The notes below the pieces were generated by a model. The model did no database searches, was not told where the DNA came from, and worked only from the letters and a program-made list of their open reading frames with translations. Shown in pieces: positions 47,197 through 57,356 of a stretch of DNA of 64,000 nt. Each line of letters starts with the position of its first letter. Positions within the stretch are counted from its first letter, which is position 1. The translations under genes and the position numbers were made by a program. Source of the stretch: Boswellia sacra (taxonomy: Eukaryota > Streptophyta > Magnoliopsida > Sapindales > Burseraceae); NCBI GenBank assembly GCA_013180625.2, contig SNVD02009106.1:1-64000 (forward strand), in the 5' to 3' direction.

Positions 47197-48572
47197 TGAC
47201 ACATCCGAAAAAGGATTACCCCCCAAGTATAGGAGTGTCGAAGTAATAAACCCGGTGAGACCGGGGTCGATCCACAAGGAGGGGGATTTTAGCCCTACAA
47301 AATATAAGTAAGCAAGTATGATGTGGATGATTCAAAAGGATGGCAAGATAGTATCAACAAATATGAGTAAAGAACAAGTTCTTAAACAATAAATGAGAAT
47401 AATTAGAATACAAGAGATATTAACACAATAATAATGAAAGCTAAGGTTAGGGGATCCGCAATTGATATTTCGAATAATGATAAACAACCCATTTTAGTTA
47501 TATGAGTTATATTTGTTTCGTTACCAATATTTATATCACTTCTCGTAAATGGGTTCAAGCATACAATGTGCTAATCACTATATGTCCACAACAAATCAAG
47601 GTTCCTAACTAGATTTATGTCGGTAAGGAAGAACCATACGACATCTAGAAAGGATCCAAGCATTTGATGTGCCAAGGATTGTCAACAATGGATCAAGACC
47701 TCCACTTTACGAGTGGTGTGAAGATTGATTAAGAAAATAAATATAAATTATATAAAATAAACAACACAAGATTACGATTATTAAGCGCATAGCAAGGGTT
47801 AGAGAATCCTTATTCTCATATCAAGGGTTTCAACCTTTCACCTTAGCAAGAGAGAAATTAGCAAGACATTATAAGAGAAAGAACACAAATGCAAGAAAAA
47901 GGAAATTCATTAATAACATTAAAGCACAAGAGAGAAACACAATACAAGATCCCAGCAAAGGCCAAGATGCCCTAACGGGTCACAAGGCACCTCTATTTAT
48001 AGATACATTCAGGGACAAACTTGTCAAATTACAAAGGAATAATTGTCAAATATTGGATGCACCAACTTTGACAATTGGGGTAATTACATGAACCGACTTT
48101 GACCACCGATTTTGACATTGAATTATTGAGAATTTTAATCATATGTCTTCATGAAAGTCATAGATATTTCTATCAGCTTTATAAAACATCTTGATTTATA
48201 CAATTTGGATACGTATTCTGAGAGATATGGTCAAAATACTGACGCATGGTCAAGCTGGGCCGAATCTGCAGATGGGTTCACTTCAAGCCCATTTTTGGTC
48301 CATTAAGAGCCCGAATTTGATGATGCTTGTGAAATGTAGTCTTGTAGATAATTTAATTATCTTTCCAAAACATTAAAATTTGTACTATTCTGATCTATAA
48401 ATAGAAAGTTATGTCCATTTTACCGAACCTATAACAAAACCAAAATTAAGCGAAAGTTAAATCCAAAGATGCAAATGCTACAAATATGCTTAAGTTGAGG
48501 AATTTAATGACACTCCTAATGCAATATGATGAATTAAACTCTTATTAAGCATACATATTTAAGTGTTCATCA
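47197..48572 (-). repeat. 3' LTR of element B (1376 bp)
   Basis: The element-sense ends are TGATGAACAC...GGATGTGTCA. TATA CTATAAATAGAGG is near 48003-47990. The minus strand next to the LTR start reads TTAGGAGGTG, the likely polypurine tract. Confidence 0.93.
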
Positions 48573-48590
48573 CACCTCCTAACCAGCTTA
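48573..48590 (-). other. Polypurine tract of element B
   Basis: The minus strand reads GGTTAGGAGGTG directly before the TGATGAACAC start of the 3' LTR. It is purine-rich and placed as expected for plus-strand priming. Confidence 0.65.
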
Positions 48591-48792
48591 TTGCTAGTCC
48601 CTAGCAATTAAAGCGTTATTATTTAGAAGTGATTTATAGAATTTTACGTCCAAGGTGGTCATTATCGCACTCTCTTTGATTTTATCCAAATAAACAAACT
48701 CTCATCCGATTTTTTTTTTAATGACTTATGTTTCCTTCAGTCAAGATATCAATAAACCTTCTTTTTGTGCTCAGTCGACACATGACTATGGG

Positions 48793-49109
48793 TAGGGGTG
48801 CACACGGGTCGGGTCGGGTTTGTCCAAACCCGATTTTGATCCGACACTGTTCAAACCTGACTCTTTTGACCCGAATTCGGGTTACTATTCAATATTAACC
48901 CGATTAAAACCCGACAACCCGATCGGATAGGGTCGGGTTGGATCGGGTTTGGTTTTATTCAAGCATACTATTCAAACCCGATTATAACCCGGTACTGTTC
49001 AAACCCGACTATTCCAACCCGATTTCGGGTTACTGTTCACAGTTAACCTGACCAAAACCCGACAAACCCGATCGAGTCGGGTCGGGTCGGGTTATTTTGC
49101 ACACCCCTA
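48793..49109. mobile_element. hAT-type MITE nested in element B (317 bp)
   Basis: The ends are TAGGGGTGCACAC and TTGCACACCCCTA (inverted), with 8-bp flanks ACTATGGG (48785-48792) and ACTATAGG (49110-49117) differing at one base. The interior is built of CGGGTCGGGTCGGGTT and CAAACCCGA phrases on alternating strands. Eight-base duplications and TAGGGGTG ends fit hAT elements. It has no coding capacity, so it must have been mobilised by a transposase elsewhere. It entered element B after that element integrated or in its source copy. Confidence 0.8.
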
Positions 49110-49258
49110 ACTATAGGGCTTATTAGAAAGAAGCCATATCGGTTCTAATATTTGTTAAGGCTAACAACTGTAGGTAGGGGGCATTCATTTATTTTATATA
49201 TATGTGTGTGTGGGTATATATATATATGTTTTTTTTTTTTTTGCAAGAATGCATCTTT

Positions 49259-49515
49259 AACCCATGTAGCGAGCCTTAGGCTAATGGCTCCCAGACCAGT
49301 TGGCCTTAGGGCATTAGGTGTTAAGACACCCCTTCGAGCTTAACGACTCGGGTTGCCGATGCTTTATTTTTGCTTAGAAACTTATGGATAGTGCAATTTT
49401 CAATCCCATTAAGCTTTCTCCTTAATCCATGTAGCGAGCTTTGGGCCAATAGCTCCCAAACCAGTTAGTCTTAGGGTATTAGGTGTTGAGGCACCCCTCG
49501 GGCTTAATTGCTCGA
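49259..49515 (-). repeat. Duplicated non-coding motif upstream of the 3' LTR of element B
   Basis: Two related units, about 49259-49345 and 49427-49515, share ATGTAGCGAGC.TT.GGC, AATGGCTCCC/AATAGCTCCC, 'accagtt', 'ttagg..attaggtgtt' and CACCCCT. Each can form small stems: GGTGTT...GACACC in unit 1 and GGTGT...GCACC in unit 2. I recall similar 'ATGTAGCGAGC...' sequences in other plant gypsy elements. Role unknown; possibly RNA structure near the 3' end of the genomic transcript. Confidence 0.6.
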
Positions 49516-50097
49516 ATTAAGGAGGCTACGAGACCAAACTTATCCACAATTGCTCTTTTTTTTACCTTTTTTTTTGCTTTAACTTTTTTTTTTTTTACTT
49601 TCCCCTTCCTTTTGTTGTTATCCTAAACAAAATTAAAGAACTCAAATATTGCAACATTTCATTTCGCCACCCACAATCATGCATCAAGGTATGTGTGTGT
49701 GTGAAGAAAGGTTCATGAAAACTTGCTTAATGAGTACATAAGCACACAATTTTTTTTTTTTAAATGATAAGGTTGTGAGAGTTCATAGATTTGAATATTT
49801 CAAAGTGAAATGAATAAGACCTCCTTGTTATAAAATTCAAAAATCAAGACTAAATAATATCAAGTTAGCTAAAATGAGTTCACAAAATCAAAATAAAATG
49901 ACAAATTGGTTAGAATGAGTTTCAAGAGTTCAAACTGATCCTCCTTACTCTGCCATTCCTGACCCAGAATGCGTCTCAAGAGGATTTGAACTCCTTACGC
50001 CGCACTCTGAATCTAATTACTAACTCGCCTTTTTTTTTAAGAAAAAGAAAATTCAAAACATACTTATGTCTACTATCCTTCCCCCCAACCAAATGAA

Positions 50098-50113
50098 ACA
50101 TTGTCCTCAATGT
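50098..50113 (-). other. Conserved hairpin ACATTG-AGGA-CAATGT in element B
   Basis: A perfect 6-bp stem with an AGGA loop, followed in element sense by TTTCATTTGGTTGGGGGG. The same sequence occurs in element C at 63731-63746, at the same place. A comparable hairpin followed by a G-run is, to my knowledge, common in Athila/Tat elements ahead of the 3' part. It may be an internal polypurine or packaging signal. Confidence 0.6.
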
Positions 50114-50227
50114 TTAAATGTAGAGAGATAAAGTATAGGAGACATTACCTGAAGCTTCTGTTATTCAAGAGAGATGACCTGAAAGACTTATAAAATGCTA
50201 AAAATAAAAGACAAGAAAAGAAAAAAA

Positions 50228-50873
50228 TTACAAATGGAGATTCATATCCAATTTGCACTTTTTGTTTTGCCCTTCTGACCAATTAATTTGAGTACTAGCT
50301 AGGTCATGTTCATACTCAACTGCTTGTAATTTGTCGAGTAACTCACTTGCAGAATTAGCAGAAACAAGGATCTGTCTCGCCGAATGAGGGATAAAATTTT
50401 GTTCTACAGTTGCATCAACAAAACTTATTAAAGGATCAAAGAAATTGTTAACATGCAACAAACCTATAGGTTTTTGATGGAGATTCAGTTGGGCCCAAGA
50501 GGCAATTTAAAAATTTTCTTCGAGGGTACCAAAGCCACCTGGCAATAAAAGCATCTGAATTGATGAGCATATGTGCCATGCGTTCATGCATAGAGGAGAC
50601 TTGTAACTCATGCCCAACCATTTTTCCAACAATGCTTTCTATAGCCAAAGCTTTCGGAATAACTCCTAAAACTTGACTACCTTCTACACGTGCAGCTCTT
50701 GACACACAACCTATTAATTTGAGGCTACCTCCCCCATAAACCACATGAATCTTTCTTTCAGCCAGTAGTCTACCAAGATAATTTGCTGCCTTGACAAACT
50801 CTTCACTTTTACCCGATCGAGATCCACAGAATACACATATATTTTGGATTCGACATTTTGAAGTTCCCTCCAT
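50228..50873 (-). pseudogene. LOG-like: LOG-like cytokinin riboside monophosphate phosphoribohydrolase, captured copy
   Basis: Starting MEGTSKCRIQNICVFCGSRS, it continues with LAERKIHVVYGGGS, QVLGVIPKALA and SSMHERMAHMLINSDAFIA, the hallmarks of LONELY GUY enzymes, which release active cytokinin bases from nucleotides in the cytosol. No intron is present although plant LOG genes normally have several, so the source was probably spliced RNA. Lesions: about 4 bases lost near 50541-50543 put the PGGFGTLEE phosphate-binding motif (50542-50516) out of frame; a TAA follows at 50507-50509; the conserved Gly after YGGGSL is Lys. The second frame then reads ASWAQLNLH, NNFFDPLISF and DKLQAVEYEHD, ending at 50228. 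It sits between the accessory ORF and the 3' LTR. Element C lacks it, so it is an acquisition. No poly(A) tail follows the stop. Confidence 0.88.
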
Positions 50874-51085
50874 GTTTATGCAACTCTCTAACTATGTGTG
50901 AAGAAAAGAACAAGAGATGTGGTATTATGGAGTGCAAAAAGGTATGCTAATGATTACATCTATATAGGTAGTTCGGTTGTTTGCTGAAAAAGTTGACAAT
51001 AATGCATAAAAACTCAAAAAAAGATGATGAAATGAGACACCATAAGTCAAATAAAAGATACAAATTCAAAAGTCACAGCTATGAG
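50874..51085 (-). other. Leader DNA acquired with, or next to, the LOG copy
   Basis: This stretch has no counterpart in element C and directly precedes the LOG start. The minus strand holds a TATA-like CTATATAG at about 50968-50961, roughly 90 bases upstream of the ATG, then a pyrimidine-rich leader. It may be the LOG 5' UTR with some promoter, or rearranged retrotransposon DNA. The boundary at 51085 is approximate. Confidence 0.4.
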
Positions 51086-51280
51086 GCATTAAAATTCAAA
51101 AATGATGGCACGCATGCATATGTACAGGTAGTTATGACTGTGGCTCACATCTTCCTCTAGTTTTACGTCCAGAAACGGCTTAAACACCTTCTATGAGTTG
51201 GGGATATATTTCCCATCCAGTTTTCTTATAAACTGGCAAATAGGGTCGTTTTGAGTCAGATTCCCAAGACTAAAGCGTTC

Positions 51281-51739
51281 CTACTCATCTCGGAATTGTG
51301 TCCACAAATTAAAAATTTCACGCTGCATAAGTCCGCAAGAATGCATCTCAAGAGTCGTTCGGATATCATCCAAAGACTCCTTACTCAGTCCATTCTTGAT
51401 GAACTGTAGTTTATCCTCTCGATTATTAGACAAATATCCCAAGGAGCGGCAATGCTCGTTACAAGTCCATCTTGCACATTTGGGACAAACTTGTAATCTT
51501 TTCGCTCTTCGCTTTTTGGCGTAAGAGCTTTTTTCCATACCTGGCATGTGAGAAACAAGATTATCTGAAAATTCATAAGAAAATCAAACATTGGCTTCAA
51601 TTAACCATCTTACTTTGATAGGCATACCCTTACGCATCAACATCCTTATTCTTTCTGCACGAGCTTTGTAAATTTTAAGCAAATCATTTGGAGGAAGAGA
51701 GGGAAAATGTTTGTGCAAATTTGAGAGAATGGTGTCCAT
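51281..51739 (-). pseudogene. Athila accessory ORF, nearly intact (element B)
   Basis: From the ATG at 51739 (MDTILSNLHKHFPSLPP) to the stop at 51281, one frame of 152 residues is interrupted once, by TGA after LIEANV (51583-51581). The second half reads HMPGMEKSSYAKKRRAKRL, then CPKCARWTCNEHCRSLG, REDKLQFIKNGLSKESLDD and HSCGLMQREIFNLWTQF. Cysteines are C-x2-C-x4-C-x3-C after a strongly basic stretch. It follows integrase, the slot where Athila elements may carry an env-like ORF, but no signal peptide or membrane segment is present here. The homologue in element A has its stop at a different site, so the ancestral ORF was intact. Function unknown; a nucleic-acid-binding role is only a guess. 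Confidence 0.7.
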
Positions 51740-51863
51740 ATGAAAATGCGAGAAAAGAAAGGAAAATGAATGCAAGGTGAGCAATAGGTTTTAGGGAACT
51801 GAAAAACCGATTTTAAAAGTCACGGAGTACCGTATCCGCCACTTGACCAGGAAAAATCAATCC

Positions 51864-53362
51864 TTAAAAAGGATCGACTAAAGCAATGGACTCTTCATTT
51901 TGGTCAAAATTTTCAAAGAATGGTTTTAATCGTTGTCTATTAACTTTAAACACATTACCATTCTTTGGGTTCTCGATTTCAACTGCTCCATGAGGGAAAA
52001 CATTTTTAACAATGAAAGGCCCAGTCCAACGAGACCGAAGTTTACGAGGAAACAAATTCAATCTTGAATCATACAAAAAAACTTTTTGTGAAGGTTCAAA
52101 AGATTTTCTAACAATGGATTTGTCATGAAAAACCTTCATTTTTTCTTTGTAGATTTTAGAATTTTCATAAGCCTCATTCCTGATTTCTTCAAGTTCACTT
52201 AGTTGGAGTTTACGTAACTTGCAAGCATCATTCAAATTTGTGTTGAATGTTTTAATGGCCTAATAAGCTTTATGCTCAATTTCCACAGGCAAGTGACAAG
52301 GTTTTTCATAAACTAATCTGTAAGGAGACATTCCCAATGATGTTTTAAAAGCAGTTCGGTAAGCCAGAGTGCATCATTAAGTCTTAAAGACCAATCTTTA
52401 CGATTTGGGTTAACCGTTTTTTCTAAGATCTGTTTTATCTCCCTATTAGCTAATTCAACTTGTCCACTTGTTTGTGGGTGATAAGGTGTAGAAATTTTAT
52501 GGGTTATTCCATATTTCTTCATTAAGGTTTCAAATGGTTTGTTACAAAAATGCGTACCCCCATCACTAATGATGGCTCGAGGAATTCCAAATCTACTCAA
52601 GATATTCTCTTTCAAGAATTTGACAACTGTTTTGTGATCATTGTTTCGACATGGAATTGCCTCGACCCATTTTGAAACATAGTCTACTGCAACAAGGATG
52701 TACACAAAACCAAATGATGGTGGAAAGGGTCCCATAAAATCAATACCCCAATAGTCAAAGATTTCAACAACAAGAATGGGATTCAAAGGCATCATGTTTC
52801 TTTTTGATATGGATCCCAATTTTTGACAATTTTCACACGTTTTACAAAATGCATGTGCATCTTTAAATAAAGTGGGCCAATAAAATCCACATTGCAAGAT
52901 TTTAGCAGCTGTTTTTTTAGATGAAAAATGTCCTCCACATGCTTCAAAATGACAAAAGTTAATGACACTACTTACCTCATTGTCGGGTATGCATCTTCTT
53001 ATTATTTGGTCTGGATAATATTTGAACAAATATGGGTCGTCCCAATAAAAATTTTTCACCTCGGTTAAAAATTTCCTTTTGTCTTGAGCATTCCAATGAG
53101 GTGGCATTTTTCCTGTTGCAAGAAAATTTACAATGTTAGCAAACCAAGGTACAGTAGCAACGGAAAATAAAAATTTATCAGGAAAAGAATCATTGATAGG
53201 TGAAGTTTCAATTAATGTCTCTGTCGTTAGTCTTGAAAGATGATCTGCAACGACATTTTCGGCTCCTTTCTTATCCTTTATTGTGATGTTGAATTCTTGG
53301 AGCAATAAGATCCACCGTATCAATCTAGGTTTTGCATCCTGTTTAGTCATTAAATATCTCAC
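51864..53362 (-). pseudogene. Element B integrase with GPF module
   Basis: 53362-52313 begins in the RNase H tail ([29 protein letters not shown]). It then has the zinc-binding [10 protein letters not shown] and [22 protein letters not shown] with the first Asp, [11 protein letters not shown] with the second, and [14 protein letters not shown] with the Glu. A frame break near 52310-52360 ('[16 protein letters not shown]' in place of the A.RTA.KT..G..P motif) separates the C-terminal part, 52235-51864, which carries [18 protein letters not shown], the GPY/F module typical of Ty3/gypsy integrases. It ends SIALVDPF. Integration enzyme; broken here. Confidence 0.88.
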
Positions 53363-53641
53363 AGCTGCATGGTCAGTGTAAACAATTGTTGGAGAGCCAA
53401 TTAAATAAGATCAAAATATGTCCAATGCAAATACTACTGCAAGTAGTTCTTTTTCAGTTGTTGTGTAATTCATTTATGCATCATTTAAAGTCCTACTTGC
53501 ATAGTATATCACATAAGACTTACCTTCTTTTCTTTGTCCTAAGACAGCATCAACTGCATAGTCGCTTGCATCACATATCAATTCAAAAGGCAAGGACCAA
53601 TCAGGAGATTGCATAGTTGGAGCAGTTGTTAAAAAGCCCAA
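53363..53641 (-). pseudogene. Element B RNase H with two stops
   Basis: Translation of the minus strand gives MQSPDWSLPFELICDASDYA, VDAVLGQRKEGKSYVIYYAS and, after a TAA, NYTTTEKELLAVVFALDIF, then a TGA and [15 protein letters not shown]. Asp, Glu and Asp of the RNase H active site are visible in CDASD, TEKELLAV and YTDHAA. It links RT and integrase in the Ty3/gypsy order. Confidence 0.8.
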
Positions 53642-54319
53642 TTAATATATCAAAGGCATTTGACATTCTTGAGTCCATTCAAAGGAAGTATCTTTTATTA
53701 AGAGGTTACAAAGAGGTTTAGATATAGCACTGAAATTTCTTATGAACCTCCTATAAAATCCGGCATGCCCTAAGAACGAACGAACCTCTTTAACTGTTTT
53801 TGGTGGAGGCAAATGGGAAATTAATTTCACTTTTGCTTTGTCCACTTCAATTCCTTTAGAAGACACTACATGACCTAAGACAATTCCTGAAGTGACCATA
53901 TAATGACATTTTTCCCGATTCAAAATAAGACCTTTGTCTACACACCTTTTTAGGACTTTTTCTAAGTTTTCAAGACAATTGTCAAAAGAGTTTCCAAAGA
54001 CAGTTAAATCATCCATAAAAACTTCTAAACAATACTCAACCATATCACTGAAAATGCTTAACATGCATCTTTGAAAAGTGGTTGGGGCATTGCAAAGTCC
54101 AAAAGGCATTCTCCTAAATGCAAAAGTGCCGAAGGGGCACGTGAATGTGGTCTTTTCTTGGTCTTCGAGTGCAATGGGAATTTGATAATAGCCTGAGTAT
54201 CCATCAAGAAAGTAGTAGTAGGGGTTTCCTGCTACTCTTTCAAGAATTTGGTCCAGGAAAGGTAAGGAAAAATGGTCTTTTCTAGTGACAGCATTTAATT
54301 TTCTATAATCAATGCACAT
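53642..54319 (-). pseudogene. Element B reverse transcriptase
   Basis: 225 open codons: MCIDYRKLNAVTRKDHFSLP, FLDGYSGYYQIPI, TFTCPFGTFAFRRMPFGLCN, the catalytic LEVFMDDLTVFGNSF (FMDD in place of YxDD, as in Athila), NREKCHYMV and FLGHAGFYRRFI. It is preceded by frame breaks at about 54320 and 54540. It copies the RNA genome into cDNA. The 54796-54545 piece (LKPLPEGLKYAYL, RHKNAIGWTLKDIKGI) is the N-terminal approach to RT. Confidence 0.88.
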
Positions 54320-54799
54320 CCTTCAACTAGATGAGACACGAGTTGGCAATGATTCCCCCTTTTCATTTTTAACAACTGTAATGCCAGATTTTTTAGGTAC
54401 TACTTGTGTAGGGCTTACCCACTTACTATCAGAAATAGGATAGATAATTCCCACATCAAGTAGTTTGAGAACTTCAGCCCTAATGACCTCTTTCATTTGT
54501 GGATTTAATCTCCTTTGAGGTTGTTGAGATGTTTTGGCATTTTCCTATAAATGTATTCTATGTGTGCAAATTAAAGGGTTAATGCCTTTTATATCTTTTA
54601 AAGTCCACCCAATTGCATTTTTATGCCTTTTAAGCACTTCTATCAACTTACCTTGTTGCTCGCATGTGAGGGATGAAGAAATTACCACCAGATATGTCTG
54701 ATTCTTCATAAGATATGCATATTTCAGTCCTTCAGGTAAAGGCTTTAGTTCTAACTTGGGAGCTTCCTCTTCCTTGCTTTCAGTCATTTGCCCCAATTC

Positions 54800-55801
54800 T
54801 TAGAATCTCGGTTTTGAGCATTTTTCCATCACCTGTGCACAATCCAATAAAGAACATATATCAGAAAGATCAGACTCCAGTTCCATACTTGATTCTAATG
54901 AATTCACCAAACAAGTTTCCAAAGGGTTAGAAGAATTCCCTTTTTGGATGTGATCTTCCATAATAGATTCAATCACATTGGCCTCATCAATTTCATCTTC
55001 TTCTTCATTTGGTTGTTTGCACATATTAAAAACATTAAGTTCCAATGTCATGTTCCCAAATGATAACTTCATGATTCCATTCCTGCAATTAATCAAAGCA
55101 TTAGAAGTAGCTAGAAATGGACGCCCTAAAATGACAAGAATTGAATTACATATTTCCACTGGTTGTGTGTCCAAGACGATAAAATCCACTGGATAAATGA
55201 ATTTATCGACTTGAACTAACACATCTTCTACTATTCCTCTTGGTACTTTGATCGATCTATCAGCAAGCAAAAGAGTCATAGAAGTCGGTTTTAACTCACC
55301 TAGATTGAGTTTCTGAAGAACCGAATATGGAAGCAAATTCACACTAGCACCAAGATCAAGTAAAGCTTGTTCAATTTTATGGTCTCCAATAACACATAAA
55401 ATTGTAGGACAACCTGGATCCTTATATTTCACTGTATTATTGTTTTGAAGAATAACACTTACTTGCTCGGCTAGAAAGGCCTTCTTTTTCACATTCAATT
55501 TCTTTTTCACAATGCATAAGTCTTTCAAAAATTTTGCATAAGAAGGTACCTGTTTGATCACATCAAACAAGGGAATGTTGACCTTTACCTGTTTAAAAAT
55601 TTCAAAGATTTCAGAATTGTGAGTTGATTTTTTTTGTGTAGCTAATGCTTGAGGAAATGGAGGCACATATGAGGATTTAGTTTCCTCTTCGCTAGGTGTT
55701 GGTTTGGCAACCTCTTCCTGCCCTTTAGAGATCGATTCTTCTTCTTTCTTACAAGGGTTAGGAATACGTTTTTCAACAACCTTACCATTGCGAAGGGTCA
55801 T
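54800..55801 (-). pseudogene. Element B protease domain
   Basis: The open frame begins MTLRNGKVVEKRIPNPCKKE, a usual opening of the Athila/Tat gag-protease linker. It then has VKVNIPLFDVIKQVPSYAKF, the catalytic LLDLGASVNLLPYSVL, IVEDVLVQVDKFIYPVDFIV and LVILGRPFLATS. The homologous domain in element A is at 1461 onward. The C-terminal end is acidic (EEDEIDEANVIES). Cleaves the polyprotein. Confidence 0.85.
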
Positions 55802-57178
55802 GACTGACTTAGCTTGGTCAAAATAATGGTTATTTGAACTCCCTGCATTTGAGTTAGATTGATCTTTGGGTTTTGCAATGTTTGAGAAGGAAATTTTCCC
55901 TTCTCTTGGATGCTAAATGCAGATGCAAATTTTGCAAGAGTTTCTGACAAATTTGCTAATGTTTGAGCAGTTTGGCTATTGAAAGTCTCTTGCTTTGTAA
56001 TGAATGAAGGCAATGTTTCTTGAAGGTCATTCCTAGGAGGAGGAGCATATGCATGATCATGAGAATTTTGAAAATTTTGTTGTGTTTGTAAAGGGACTTG
56101 TGAAGATTGTGCATGATTGTCATTTTTTCAACTAAAATTTGGATGATTTCTCCAACCAGGATTGTAGGTTTGAGAGTATGGGTTATGATTTAGCCTTTTG
56201 AAAGTGTTCAAGGCATTGGTTTGCTCATGGAGACATTCCCTAAAGGCAGGCAAAGTTGGGCAATCATCAGTAGAATGGTCATTGTCATTACAAATGTTAC
56301 AGACATTTTCTTAAATAGAATTCAATTAACCATTCTTTTTCATTTCTAAAGCCTCGACTTTTCTAGCTAGGGATGCATATTTAGCTTGAAGGTCATGGTC
56401 TTCCCTAAGGTTGTAAATGCCTCTATTAGATGTCGAGGTTGGGGCCTTGCTTGGTACCTCATAGGTGCCAACAGTGTCCCAATTTTGTGCCTTTTCTGCC
56501 AAGGAATCTATGTAGTCAAGTGTTTCCTCAAGGTCTTTTTCTTTAAATTCTCCATTACACATTAATTCCACTAGTTGCCTATCTTGAGGTGTCAACCCTT
56601 CATAGAAGTGTGTAATTATTCTCCAAGTTTCAAAATCATGGTGAGGAAAGGTATTAAGTAGTTCCTTATACCTATCCCAACATTGGTAAAAGGTTTTCCC
56701 TTGTTTTTGAGAGAAATCAAAAATTTGTCTTTTAAGAGAATTTGTTCTATGGGTAGGAAAATTTTTTTTTCAATAATTGTTGTTTCATCTCATCCCATGA
56801 ACTGATAGAATTCGACCTCAAATTTTGTAGCCATGTTCTAGCTTTATCTTTTAAAGAAAAAGGAAAAAGCTTTAATCTAATGGTATTTATTCTACAATTT
56901 GGGTCAGTGTACGAATTACATACCTCTTTAAAGAGTTTTAAGTGCGAATATGGGTTCTCCACATCAAGGCCATGAAAGGTGGGTAGAAGTCGAAAAAAAC
57001 TTGGCTTAAAATTGAAATGGATTGAATCTGGAGGAGAAACTACACAAGATGGTGCACTAGTCCTTACCGGATTCATGTAATCTCTGAGGGTTCTTCGTTG
57101 GTTTTGATCATTTTGTTGGGAATGATTGTCCCCTTCATCCGTGAACCTTTCCACTAGATTGTCGGCCATGTTTTCCAA
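55798..57178 (-). pseudogene. Element B gag, frameshifted
   Basis: 57178-56747 starts MENMADNLVERFTDEGDNHS and has LPTFHGLDVENPYSHLKLF, LKLFPFSLKDKARTWLQNL and SNSISSWDEMKQQLLK. It shifts frame in an A-run at about 56757. 56595-56326 continues LTPQDRQLVELMCNGEF, LDYIDSLAEKAQNWD and KYASLARKVEALEM, then a TAA. The zinc knuckle CNICNDNDHSTDDC (C-x2-C-x4-H-x4-C) follows at about 56300. The tail at 56013-55798 has TLANLSETLAKFASAF. Gag packages the element RNA. Confidence 0.85.
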
Positions 57179-57333
57179 GGAAGATGATGTTTTCTAACAA
57201 GTCTACCACTAGATGTTCGTGACCAAATTTTCATGCAAGAAAGAGAGAAGAAAAGATGAACACACAAAAAAAAAATTTAGATCTAAGATGAGAAAAGAGA
57301 ACATTTACAATTTTGCACGCCAATTTTTACCTT

Positions 57334-57350
57334 CCCCAGCAACGGCGCCA
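57334..57350 (-). other. Primer binding site, tRNA-Asp (element B)
   Basis: The minus strand reads TGGCGCCGTTGCTGGGG, one mismatch from tRNA-Asp, six bases inside the LTR end. Confidence 0.85.
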
Positions 57351-57356
57351 AAAACT

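Noticed and set aside
50228..50873. LOG as a functional host gene
   Set aside because: It is intronless, lies within a bounded retrotransposon, is absent from the related element C, and has a frameshift plus a stop at the catalytic motif.
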